A stretch of DNA of 64,000 nt. Source: DATDAH01 sp963792205. GTDB lineage: Bacteria; Actinomycetota; Acidimicrobiia; Acidimicrobiales; DATDAH01. The notes under the pieces were generated by a model, which saw nothing but the letters and a program-made list of their open reading frames with translations, was not told the origin of the DNA and did not search any database. A program made the translations under genes and the position numbers. The stretch covers positions 310,001 through 374,000 of the forward strand of contig CAWBVI010000004.1 of NCBI GenBank assembly GCA_963792205.1, given 5' to 3'. Shown here piece by piece: positions 1 through 7,776 of the stretch (the first letter of the stretch is position 1; each line of letters starts with the position of its first letter).

Positions 1-1
1 C

Positions 2-130
2 AAGGGCCTGGACGACGCGGCCTCGCGGCAGGAGGGCTTTCGGGACCGAGAGCGGGTGAAGATGGCCGAGATGGGTGAGCCGGCCGGGTTCCGCTACGGC
101 GAGTCGTTCAGGCTGGTCACTGACTTGTAG
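2..130 (+). CDS. C-terminal fragment of an unidentified protein
   Basis: An open frame enters from the left edge and ends at a TAG, giving 42 residues rich in charged side chains. The end reads FRYGESFRLVTDL. No start codon is in the window, so the protein is truncated by the window edge and not necessarily broken. I do not recognise the family. Its last 14 bases overlap the end of the convergent thioesterase gene, a spacing seen repeatedly in this compact genome, which supports it being real coding sequence. Confidence 0.5.
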   Translation, partial: KGLDDAASRQEGFRDRERVKMAEMGEPAGFRYGESFRLVTDL

Positions 131-764
131 CCCGGCGGGCCTGCATGCGGTCGGCGACCTCGGCGAAGTCGACGCGGATGAAGAGGGCCTCGGCGTCGGC
201 CGTGAGGGTGTCGCCGGCGTGGCAGGTGGCCTTGGCGAGGATGCGTCGGCCCTTGTCCTCGGTGACCCAGGCCCGCAGGACCAGCTCCTCCTCGACGGGC
301 GTGATGTGGCGGTAGTGCACGGTCAGCCGGCCCGTGACCCCGGGCCGGTCGACCAGGCGCTGGGTGGCCCCCAGCACGTCGTCGAACATGCCGGCCACGT
401 AGCCGCCGTGGACCCCGTGGGGCGGCCCCTCGTAGGCGAGACCGAGGCGCACCCGGCTCACGATCGTCGGGCCCTCGTCGCCCTCCTCGAGCGCCATCTC
501 CATGGGTGGGGCCAGCGGGTTGTGGACGCCCCGGAACAGGCTCTGGCTCTGGAAGGCCGCCGAGCTCTTCTCGTCGAGCGAACCCTCGATGAGGCCGGCC
601 TCGTACCACCGCGGGGCGCGGGGGCCGTCGAGGAAGGTGCGCAGCTCCGCCGCCATCGCCACGGCCTGCCGGACCCGCTCGGGGTCGTGGGCCACGGAGC
701 TGAGCTCCTCGATGGCGCCGCGCAGCTCGTCGGCCAGGCGGGCGGCGGGGTCGTCCGGATCCAT
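117..764 (-). CDS. PaaI/4HBT hotdog-fold acyl-CoA thioesterase
   Basis: This 215-residue protein is predicted to hydrolyse acyl-CoA thioesters in the cytoplasm. The C-terminal half carries the hotdog signature: HGVHGG at 116-121, then an acidic residue in the following helix (MFDD, 126-129), and the usual run of strands after it. The first 80 residues are helical and family-variable. Upstream in-frame ATGs at 773, 776 and 803 exist, but 803 overlaps the divergent cyclase gene. The ATG at 764 leaves a short divergent promoter region and is preferred, although the exact start is uncertain. The substrate cannot be read from the sequence. Confidence 0.8.
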   Translation of the reverse strand: MDPDDPAARLADELRGAIEELSSVAHDPERVRQAVAMAAELRTFLDGPRAPRWYEAGLIEGSLDEKSSAAFQSQSLFRGVHNPLAPPMEMALEEGDEGPTIVSRVRLGLAYEGPPHGVHGGYVAGMFDDVLGATQRLVDRPGVTGRLTVHYRHITPVEEELVLRAWVTEDKGRRILAKATCHAGDTLTADAEALFIRVDFAEVADRMQARRATSQ

Positions 765-796
765 GGGCCGCATCATGCACGCGCGAGGCTGGGCCG

Positions 797-1723
797 ATGG
801 CACTCCCGCCGCACCTGAAGGACCTCGCCGCCCGGGTGTCGAACTGGGGCCGATGGGGCGACGACGACCAGCGGGGCACGCTCAACCTGATCGACCAGGC
901 GGCCGTGCTGCGGGGCGTGGCCGCGGCCCGGCAGGGTCGCACGTTCTCGCTGGCCATCCCGTTCGACGAGGACGGCCCCCAGATCGGGCTCATCCCCGGT
1001 CGCGACAACCCGCAACGGGAGATGATCGCGATCAACCAGTCGTACACCGGGGACACCGACGACTTCTGCACGAGCGACGACAAGGTGAGCATGGGCATCC
1101 AGGCCGCCACCCACTGGGACTCGCTCGCCCACGCCGGCTACGAGGAGCGCTACTACAACGACGTCCCCTTCTCGGCCGTCGACGAGGCCGGCTGTCACCG
1201 CCTCGGCATCGACACCGTCGGGCCGCTGGTCAGCCGGGGGGTGCTGCTCGACGTGGCCCGGGCGCTCGGCGTCGACACCTTCGACCACGGCTACCCGATC
1301 ACCGGCGACGACCTCGACGCCGCCGCCGCACTCGGGTCGATCGAGATCCAGCCCGGTGACGTCCTCATGGTGCGCACCGGGCAGATGGCCTTCCTCGCCC
1401 AGGGCGACAAGGGCCGATTCGCCGACCCCAGCCCGGGCCTGTCGACCCGGTCGGTCGAGTGGCTGCGGGACCACGACGTGGCCGCCGTGGCCACCGACAC
1501 GCTGGTGTTCGAATGCTGGCCCTGCGAGGACCCGGCGGTGCTCCTGCCCGTGCACCTCCTGCACCTCCGGGACATGGGGCTGGTCCAGGGTCAGCTCTGG
1601 TACCTCGACGAGCTGGCCGCCGACTGCGGTGCGGACGGCCAGTACGACGGCCTGCTCACCGCCACCCCGTTGCCGTTCACGCGCGGGGCCGGCAGCCCGG
1701 TCGCTCCGACCTTGGTGAAATAG
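797..1723 (+). CDS. Cyclase family protein (PF04199, kynurenine formamidase-like metal hydrolase)
   Basis: A 308-residue cytoplasmic enzyme of the cyclase/arylformamidase superfamily. The metal-binding HxDxxxH motif is visible as H106, D108 and H112 in THWDSLAH. Family members hydrolyse cyclic or amide bonds, for example N-formylkynurenine or isatin, using a divalent metal. The length and the N-terminal NWGRWGDDDQRGTLNLI region are typical of the larger 'cyclase family' branch, not of KynB. A kynureninase lies at 38.9-40.0 kb, but nothing links the two genes. The start ATG has a GAGGCT box 6 nt upstream. The glucokinase gene follows after 5 bp, so the two are probably cotranscribed. Confidence 0.85.
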   Translation: MALPPHLKDLAARVSNWGRWGDDDQRGTLNLIDQAAVLRGVAAARQGRTFSLAIPFDEDGPQIGLIPGRDNPQREMIAINQSYTGDTDDFCTSDDKVSMGIQAATHWDSLAHAGYEERYYNDVPFSAVDEAGCHRLGIDTVGPLVSRGVLLDVARALGVDTFDHGYPITGDDLDAAAALGSIEIQPGDVLMVRTGQMAFLAQGDKGRFADPSPGLSTRSVEWLRDHDVAAVATDTLVFECWPCEDPAVLLPVHLLHLRDMGLVQGQLWYLDELAADCGADGQYDGLLTATPLPFTRGAGSPVAPTLVK

Positions 1724-1728
1724 GGCCC

Positions 1729-2481
1729 GTGGCGGCACGGCTCGGAGTGGACATCGGGGGCAGCGGGGTCAAGGGCGCCCCGGTCGACCTCAGCACCGGT
1801 GAGCTGGTCGCCGAACGCCGGCGACTCGAGACTCCACAACCCTCGACGCCCGACGCCGTGGCCGCCGCCATGGCCGAGGTCGTCGGCGCCTTCGCCACCG
1901 ACGGTCCGATCGGCTGCACCTTCCCGGGCATCGTCCAGCAGGGCGTCGTGCGCAGCGCGGCCAACATGGACCCGTCCTGGATCGACACCGACGCGGCCGC
2001 CCTCTTCGCCGACGCGACGGGTCGCCCGGTGGTCGTCCTCAACGACGCCGATGCCGCGGGCCTGGCCGAAGCTCGCTTCGGCGCCGCCCGCGGTCGGGAG
2101 GGGGTCGTGCTGGTCCTCACCTTCGGCACCGGCATCGGCTCCGCGCTGCTGAACGACGGCGAGCTGGTGCCCAACACCGAGCTCGGCCACCTCGAGCTCG
2201 ACGGTCACGACGCGGAGAGCCGTGCCGCTGCCGCGGTGCGCGAGGACGAGGACCTCTCCTGGGAGGAGTGGGGCGAGAGGGTGGACCGCTACCTGCAGCA
2301 CCTCGAATGGCTGTTCACGCCCGACCTCTTCGTCGTCGGCGGTGGGGTCAGCAAGCGGTTCGACAAGTTCGCCGATCAGCTCCACCTGAAGACCGAGATC
2401 GTTCCGGCCGAGCTCCGGAACAACGCGGGCATCGCCGGAGCGGCGCTGGTCGCGGCCGGCCTGGAGGAGCGACCGGCCTGA
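1729..2481 (+). CDS. ppgK: Polyphosphate glucokinase, ROK family
   Basis: This 250-residue ROK kinase phosphorylates glucose with inorganic polyphosphate (and usually ATP) to give glucose 6-phosphate for glycolysis. The N-terminal phosphate loop is GVDIGGSG at 6-13. The catalytic Asp lies in LNDADAA (D106), and the second phosphate motif FGTGIGSAL is at 132-140, followed by NTELGHLEL. The zinc cluster of other ROK proteins is absent, as expected for PpgK. Actinobacterial PpgK proteins are about 250-270 residues, matching this frame. The start is a GTG 5 bp after the cyclase stop, consistent with translational coupling. Confidence 0.9.
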   Translation: MAARLGVDIGGSGVKGAPVDLSTGELVAERRRLETPQPSTPDAVAAAMAEVVGAFATDGPIGCTFPGIVQQGVVRSAANMDPSWIDTDAAALFADATGRPVVVLNDADAAGLAEARFGAARGREGVVLVLTFGTGIGSALLNDGELVPNTELGHLELDGHDAESRAAAAVREDEDLSWEEWGERVDRYLQHLEWLFTPDLFVVGGGVSKRFDKFADQLHLKTEIVPAELRNNAGIAGAALVAAGLEERPA

Positions 2482-2491
2482 AACCGTCCGG

Positions 2492-3352
2492 TCAGAGGAG
2501 CGCCCGCGCTCGTTCCAACTGGACGAGGTCGTCGCCCAGGGGCCAGATCAGCAGTCGCTCCGCCCCCGCGTCGGCGTAGGCCGCGAACAGCGCCGCGACC
2601 TGGTCGGCGGTTCCGACCGCGACCCGATCGCGGAGCTCATCGGGGTCGCGCCGGACGAGCGGGGCGAGCACGTCGTGGAGGATCCGATCGGTCTCCGCGG
2701 GCTCGCCGATGTAGGTCCAGCACGTCGCGACCGCGTTGGGCAAGGGTCCGGATCCCGCGGTGAGCTCGTCCAGGCGGCGCCTCGCCGTTGCAAAGGCATC
2801 CGGGGTGGTGTTGTAGGCCGAGGCCAACCATCCGTCCCCGCGGCGGGCGACCCGGCGCAGTCCGGCGTCCGAACCCCAGCTCCCGATCCACAGTGGCGGG
2901 CTGCCGGGCCGGGCCGGTCGCGGCTCGAACGCGTCCGGACCCGTCCAGTGGGCGCGGAGGTCGTCGATGGCACGATCCAGAGCCCGCCAGCGGTCCTCGA
3001 ACGAGGTGCCGGCCAGCTCGTGGTCGCGGGCGGAGCTCCCCGGCCCGACCCCCGCCACGAGCCGACCGCCGGACAGCAGGTCGATGGCCGCGAGGGTCTT
3101 TGCCGTGGCCGCGGCACCGCGGACGACCGGGAGCGCCACCGTGGTGGCCAGCGTGAGGTCGCCGCTGTGCTCGATCACGGTCGCCAGGGCGGTCGGGCCG
3201 TCGAGCCAGGGCCGCTGGAACACCAGGTGGTCGTTCGCCGTCAGCCAGCGGTAGCCGAGATCTCGGGCCGCGTGGGCGTAGTCGACCAGCTCCGGGAGTC
3301 GGCACGGCTCCGGGCCGAAGGACAGCAGCGGCAGGTGGGCACCCAGCTCCAT
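2492..3352 (-). CDS. LLM-class flavin-dependent oxidoreductase (luciferase-like monooxygenase)
   Basis: A 286-residue TIM-barrel flavoenzyme of the bacterial luciferase-like family, probably using FMN or F420. The start MELGAHLPL, the TANDHLVF strand, the LATTV strand and the GGRLVAGVGPGSS loop are hallmarks of the family. F420-dependent members are common in actinobacteria, but the cofactor cannot be settled here. The frame extends upstream to 3442, which would overlap the divergent membrane protein gene. The ATG at 3352 fits the family N-terminus and has TACCGT 10 nt upstream. The gene ends 10 bp from the convergent ppgK stop. Confidence 0.85.
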   Translation of the reverse strand: MELGAHLPLLSFGPEPCRLPELVDYAHAARDLGYRWLTANDHLVFQRPWLDGPTALATVIEHSGDLTLATTVALPVVRGAAATAKTLAAIDLLSGGRLVAGVGPGSSARDHELAGTSFEDRWRALDRAIDDLRAHWTGPDAFEPRPARPGSPPLWIGSWGSDAGLRRVARRGDGWLASAYNTTPDAFATARRRLDELTAGSGPLPNAVATCWTYIGEPAETDRILHDVLAPLVRRDPDELRDRVAVGTADQVAALFAAYADAGAERLLIWPLGDDLVQLERARALL

Positions 3353-3426
3353 CGCCTTGGTCACGGTAGGCGGTGATGGCATCGGGGAGCGGGGAACGAG
3401 GGCGACCGCCCCGGTACGGTCGCTCG

Positions 3427-4419
3427 ATGGCTCCGGCGGCACCCGCCGTCCGGGTCGCGGCGGTCCTCACCGTCGTCGTCCTGGCGGCATATCTGCTCCG
3501 GGACCCCTTGTTCGAGGGTGACGTCGACGACGCGGCCGAGCGGGCCGTCGAGGAGCTGGCGCCGGATCCCACGGCCCGGGACCTCGCGCCGTACGACGGA
3601 CTGGGGACCTGGGTCGACGCCTTCGACTACGGCCCGGCGTACCAGACCGGAGGCCACGAGCCGGCCGTGACCCCCGACGACGTGGACGCCATGGCCGACG
3701 CCGGCGTGCACACGCTCTACCTACAGGCCAACCGGGACGACGAGCGCTCACCCGACGGCTGGGTGGACGAGGACCTGCTGGCGGAGTTCGTCGTGCGGGC
3801 GCACGAGCGGGACATGGCGGTCGTCGGCTGGTACCTGCCGACGTTTCGCTCGGTGCGGACCGACCTCGGCTACGTCCGGGACCTCCTCGACTACGAGTTC
3901 GCCGGCCATCGCCTGGACGGCGTCGGCGTGGACATCGAGTTCACCGAAGCCGTGCCGAACCCGGCCGTGCGCAACCAGCGGCTGCTCCGCCTGTCGGAGC
4001 GGCTGACCGAGGTCGCCGGCCCGGAGCCGGTGAGCGCCATCGTCCTGCCGCCCGTGCTGACCGAGGTGGTCAACCCGGACTTCTGGCCCGCGTTCCCGTG
4101 GGCGGAGCTCGAGCCTCTCTACGACATCTGGCTGCCCATGAGCTACTGGACCCTGCGCACGGAGACCTCGGGGTACAACGACGGCGCGACCTACTTCACC
4201 GAGAGCGTCGAGCGGATGCGGGCCGACCTGGGGAACGAGGCCGCGCTGGTGCACGGCATCGGCGGCATCGGCGACGAGACGACCGGCGAGGACCTGGTGG
4301 CCTTCGTCGGCGCGCTGGAGGAGGTCGGCGCGGTCGGCGGGTCGATCTACGACTGGGCGACGCTGAGCGCCGCGAACCGGGCGCTGCTGGACCGCCTCTT
4401 CACGGACTACCCCAGCTGA
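3427..4419 (+). CDS. Membrane-anchored TIM-barrel glycoside-hydrolase-like protein
   Basis: A 330-residue protein with one N-terminal membrane segment (about 8-24), so the rest should be outside the membrane. The body reads as a TIM barrel: VHTLYLQA, DMAVVGWYLP, LDGVGVDIEFTE and DIWLPMSYWTL are barrel-strand-like. DIEF at 169-172 resembles the DxE end-of-strand acids of GH18-like and related putative glycoside hydrolases. The ATG is preceded exactly 6 nt upstream by TACGGT, suggesting a leaderless mRNA. The last 13 bp overlap the convergent neighbour. The substrate is unknown and hydrolase activity is inference. Confidence 0.65.
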   Translation: MAPAAPAVRVAAVLTVVVLAAYLLRDPLFEGDVDDAAERAVEELAPDPTARDLAPYDGLGTWVDAFDYGPAYQTGGHEPAVTPDDVDAMADAGVHTLYLQANRDDERSPDGWVDEDLLAEFVVRAHERDMAVVGWYLPTFRSVRTDLGYVRDLLDYEFAGHRLDGVGVDIEFTEAVPNPAVRNQRLLRLSERLTEVAGPEPVSAIVLPPVLTEVVNPDFWPAFPWAELEPLYDIWLPMSYWTLRTETSGYNDGATYFTESVERMRADLGNEAALVHGIGGIGDETTGEDLVAFVGALEEVGAVGGSIYDWATLSAANRALLDRLFTDYPS

Positions 4420-5312
4420 TCACCGGCGTCGTCCGCAAGCAGGTCCCAGCCGGCCAGGGCGAGACGGACGGCGCGGACGACGGATTCGGGCAGGAGGCGG
4501 TCGAGCTCGGCCAGGTAGTCGTCGAGCAACGGGAAGCCCGCCACCACCCACCGGGCGAACATGCCGTCGTCCATCCAGGCCGCGCCCGCGGCGTCGAGCC
4601 CCTCGACGGGCCACTCGCCGGCTGCGGCCCGGCGCCGGAGCTCGGGCCACGACCGGGCCTCGCCGATCATCTCGCCCACCCGGCTCAGGCGTTCGACCGC
4701 CTCGTCGACCATGTCGGGCGCGCCCTCGGCCACCATGGCGACCGCGGGATGCGACCGGGCGGCCTCGGCCGGGTCGGCGGCGGGCTCGCCCCGGGCGGCC
4801 CGGGCCAGGAGGTCGTCGAGCCACAGCAGGGCCCACAGCGCGGTGCTGTCCGACGGCGGCGGGGCGGTCGGCAGGCCCAGGCAGCGCCGGCAGGCGTCCA
4901 CGAGTCGGCCCACGCCGCCGCGGCCCATGGGTTGCGGCTCCTCGCCCGCCCGCCGGACGAGCGAGGCCACCTCGCCGCCGCGGTCGACCACGTGGGTGAG
5001 GCGGACGGGACGGGGATCGTCGGAGGGCTCGTCGAGGGCCCACGACCGACCGTGCACGACCACGGCCATGGCCTGCCACTCGGGTGGGGCGTCGAAGCCG
5101 ACGAGCGCGGCGACGAGGTCGTCGGGCGCCGCGGGCGCTCGGGTCGGCCCGATGGTGAACGGGCGGTCGAGCTCGTCGACCCCGTCGTCGGTCAGGCCGA
5201 CGAGCAGAGGTGGTCCACCCCATCCCAGCTCCTCGGCGATGGCGTCGAGGTGGCGGGCGAGCCCGTCGAGGTCGCGTGAGGGGCGGCGCCGGGTACGGCA
5301 GGTGCGGGCCAT
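4407..5312 (-). CDS. Hypothetical protein, about 301 residues
   Basis: I do not recognise this family. The protein has an Arg-rich N-terminus (MARTCRTRRRPSRD), a mixed alpha/beta first half with GPPLLVGLTDDG and MAVVVHGRSW strands, and a strongly helical second half. No signal peptide or membrane segment is apparent. The chosen ATG at 5312 has a GGAGG Shine-Dalgarno 4 nt upstream. The open frame extends much further upstream to 7394, but that stretch is antisense to two other genes and is not coding. It overlaps the convergent TIM-barrel gene by 13 bp. Confidence 0.6.
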   Translation of the reverse strand: MARTCRTRRRPSRDLDGLARHLDAIAEELGWGGPPLLVGLTDDGVDELDRPFTIGPTRAPAAPDDLVAALVGFDAPPEWQAMAVVVHGRSWALDEPSDDPRPVRLTHVVDRGGEVASLVRRAGEEPQPMGRGGVGRLVDACRRCLGLPTAPPPSDSTALWALLWLDDLLARAARGEPAADPAEAARSHPAVAMVAEGAPDMVDEAVERLSRVGEMIGEARSWPELRRRAAAGEWPVEGLDAAGAAWMDDGMFARWVVAGFPLLDDYLAELDRLLPESVVRAVRLALAGWDLLADDAGDQLG

Positions 5313-5435
5313 TGGGCCTCCAGGGACGGACCTCCCCGAGGGAGGCCGTTGCGTCGCCCGTGAGGCCGGGGCGCGAGCCGTGCCGGCAGTCTGCCCGGAG
5401 CCAGTGACAGTCGGGCGAGGTGCTACACACCATCG

Positions 5436-6425
5436 GTGCCCGCACTGCGGACCGAGATCACCGAGATCGTCACCGGCCTGGCGACGTGCGGCATGGCGGA
5501 GGTCGGCCTGGCCCTGCAGCACCGGCCCCCGCAGCTCGTCAACGTGGACGACGGGGCGTGGGCCCGAGTGACCGAGGCGTGGGAGCGACGGGAGTACGGC
5601 CAGGAGTTCCACGCCGCGTGGGCCAACGGGTTCGCCTTCCTCAAGGCCAAGGGGGGCTTGCGGGGCCGGGTGCCCCACCGGGTGGAGTGGAAGGGCCCGC
5701 ACCGGCCGCCGGGCTACGAGCGGGTGCCCGCCGACCTGCGCATCGACCACGTCTACCTGGTGAGCTGCAAGTACCTGTCGTCGATCCTGCACAACGCCTC
5801 GCCGTCGGCCCTGTTCGACCGGGGGCTCCGAGCCGCTGACGGGCGGGCGGGCGACTGGTACGCCGAGGTCGCGCCCCGCGAGTACCAGGCTCTGTACGAG
5901 TCGGTCCGGGTCGACGGTCTGCCGGCTTCCGTCGCCGAGCTCGACCGCGCAGCTCGTTCCGTGCTGAAGGCGGCGCTTGCCGGCGGATGGCCGGAGGGCG
6001 CGGCTTCTCGCTACCGGGAGCTGGCGGCGGTGGTGGCGGAGGGATCGGCGGCGCGCTGGCGGTCGCTGCTCGGTCGCAAGGGCGACCGCGAGGAGATGGC
6101 GTGGCGGCTGCTCCGGCTGCAGGCGGCGCCGTACTTCGTCCTCGGCACCACCGACGCGGCGACGTTGCGGGTCCGGGTGGGCACGCCCTGGGACTGGCGC
6201 CAGCGCTACGACCTCCTCGGCTTCGAGGTGGAGGCCGAGCCGGGTGGCCAGCCTCGGGTGGGGTGGCGCCTGGAGGTCCGGGACCGAGAGCTGGCCGAGG
6301 ACCGGGTGGCCGCCGGCCACGTCGAGGTCCGCTGGAGCCACGGCCGCTTCGCCCAACCCCCCGAAGCCAAGGTCTACCTCGACACCCCTCACCGCCAGGT
6401 CCCCGGCTACTTCCCCCTGGACTGA
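5436..6425 (+). CDS. Uncharacterised protein with a nuclease-like D-x(n)-C-K segment
   Basis: A 329-residue protein of unknown function. Residues 60-130 are the most motif-like: AWANGFAFLKAKGG, then RVEWKGPH and RIDHVYLVSCKY (D104 to K112), then ILHNASPSALFD. The spacing of D104 and K112 on a strand, after E84, is reminiscent of PD-(D/E)XK nuclease cores, but this is pattern matching only. The C-terminal 120 residues contain beta-rich segments and PWDWRQRYDLLGFEVE. The start is a GTG with TACACA exactly 6 nt upstream. No restriction, methylase or phage partner flanks it. It overlaps the LmeA-like gene by 19 bp at the 3' end. Confidence 0.6.
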   Translation: MPALRTEITEIVTGLATCGMAEVGLALQHRPPQLVNVDDGAWARVTEAWERREYGQEFHAAWANGFAFLKAKGGLRGRVPHRVEWKGPHRPPGYERVPADLRIDHVYLVSCKYLSSILHNASPSALFDRGLRAADGRAGDWYAEVAPREYQALYESVRVDGLPASVAELDRAARSVLKAALAGGWPEGAASRYRELAAVVAEGSAARWRSLLGRKGDREEMAWRLLRLQAAPYFVLGTTDAATLRVRVGTPWDWRQRYDLLGFEVEAEPGGQPRVGWRLEVRDRELAEDRVAAGHVEVRWSHGRFAQPPEAKVYLDTPHRQVPGYFPLD

Positions 6426-7111
6426 TCGCGCCCAGAACCCGAGACGGGGCGGCGGCCCTGCTCGATGTCGTCGAGGCGGGTGCGGAGGCGGTCGGCGGTG
6501 CCGAGGTCGAGGACCTCGTCGATGTCGGCGAGGGCGACGGTGACCGACAGGCGCCCGGCGCCATGTCCGATCTCGGTCAGCTCGGCGTCGATCGGGAGGC
6601 GGGGCAGCGGGAGGCTGCCGGTGAGGGCATCGCCGAGGCCGGCGGGCAGGGTCCGGCCGACGGCCTTCACCGGTCGCAGCCGCAGGGCGCCGTCCTCCCG
6701 AACCGCCAGCTCGGTCAGCAGGCGGCCCATCCGCAGCGGACCCACACCGGCGCTGGAGACGATGCCGTCGTCGGTCAGCTCCAGCCGGAACGGCAGGCTG
6801 GCCCGGCCGGTCCACTCGTCGATCCGCTCCTGGACGACGGTCAGCTTGGCCGTCACGGGACCGCCCTGGAGGCGGGGCTCGAGCCCGGGGACGAGGCGGG
6901 CGTCCTCGATGCGGACCACGCAGCGGTCGACTGTCAGTCCGGCGACGCGGAGCTCCTCGACCCCGACGGTCAGGAGGCGGGCCCGACCCCGGATGGCGTC
7001 GAGGGGGGCGGCGTCCCAGCGCAGGCTGGCTGGCCGGCCGGCGACCCGGGCGGCGGCCTGGTCGACCACCCAGTGCAGCGGCGCGAGCAGCGGCGAGGTC
7101 GGGGCGGCCAT
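6407..7111 (-). CDS. LmeA/DUF2993 family phospholipid-binding protein
   Basis: A 234-residue protein of the DUF2993 (LmeA-like) family, proposed to bind envelope lipids; mycobacterial LmeA affects mannan elongation. The pattern of repeated amphipathic strands (VGVEELRVAGLTVDRC, TAKLTVVQERIDEW, LSVTVALADIDEVL) is typical. No clear signal peptide is seen, unlike many homologues, so its location is uncertain. It is the last gene of a four-gene run with lutA, lutB and lutC. The lutC stop and this start share a base (TGATG). A paralogue lies at 42584-43390. Confidence 0.7.
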   Translation of the reverse strand: MAAPTSPLLAPLHWVVDQAAARVAGRPASLRWDAAPLDAIRGRARLLTVGVEELRVAGLTVDRCVVRIEDARLVPGLEPRLQGGPVTAKLTVVQERIDEWTGRASLPFRLELTDDGIVSSAGVGPLRMGRLLTELAVREDGALRLRPVKAVGRTLPAGLGDALTGSLPLPRLPIDAELTEIGHGAGRLSVTVALADIDEVLDLGTADRLRTRLDDIEQGRRPVSGSGRDQSRGK

Positions 7112-7776
7112 CAGGCCGGGGAGCGTACGAGGACGAGGTGGACGTGTCGGGGGCCGTGAACCCCGAGGGTGAGGATCTGCTCGACGTCACCGGTGCGGCT
7201 CGGCCCGCCCACGAGGACGAACGACGACGGTGGGCCGGCCGCCAGGGGGTGCAGGACCGCGGCCGGGGTGGCCACCAGCTGCTCTTCGCCGAGGACGCAC
7301 ACGTGGACGGGCGGCAGGACGCCCGCTCCCCGCGACCCGGCGACGCGGCTGTCGAGCACGACCGAACCGGTCGCGGCGACGCCGGCGACGGCACCAGTCA
7401 GCCCGAGGTCGGCGCTCGCCGCCCGGGTGTACTCCTCGACGGTCAGCCCGGCATCGGCCAGCGCATGGGCCGCGGCGTCGACCTGTGGCTCCGGTGTGCG
7501 CACGACGCTGGTCGCCTCGTGGCGTCGAGCGAGCCCGACGATCGTCTCGGCCACCTCGTCGGCACCCACGTGATGGACCTCGGCATCGACCTCGGTCGCC
7601 ATGGCGACGAAGGTGCCCACCAGGTCGTCGGGGTCCAGCGCCGTGAAGCCGACGGTCGGCGGTACCGGGGTCGGTTCCGGCGGCACGTGCACGGGGTTGA
7701 CGTGGATCCCCCCGGCCAGCCTCGCCCTCGCCCCCGCGAGGAAGGCCGCCCGGTCCCCTGTCTCCCTCCCGGTCAC
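7111..7776 (-). CDS. lutC: Lactate utilisation protein C (LUD domain)
   Basis: A 221-residue LUD-domain protein, third component of the LutABC L-lactate oxidation complex that converts lactate to pyruvate without a classical lactate dehydrogenase. Family hallmarks are GLTGAVAGVAATGSVVLDS and the later VHVCVLGEEQLV and SRTGDVEQILTLGVHGP segments. The length is normal. The gene overlaps lutB by 4 bp (ATGA) and touches the LmeA-like gene by one base. It should be cotranscribed from the promoter upstream of lutA. Confidence 0.92.
   Translation of the reverse strand: MTGRETGDRAAFLAGARARLAGGIHVNPVHVPPEPTPVPPTVGFTALDPDDLVGTFVAMATEVDAEVHHVGADEVAETIVGLARRHEATSVVRTPEPQVDAAAHALADAGLTVEEYTRAASADLGLTGAVAGVAATGSVVLDSRVAGSRGAGVLPPVHVCVLGEEQLVATPAAVLHPLAAGPPSSFVLVGGPSRTGDVEQILTLGVHGPRHVHLVLVRSPA

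Noticed and set aside
5313..7394. Minus-strand frame of 995 codons ending at 4407
   Set aside because: Beyond 5312 it is antisense to the gene at 5436 and to part of the lut region, and its translation is Pro/Arg-rich noise. Only the 4407-5312 part has a ribosome site and protein-like sequence.
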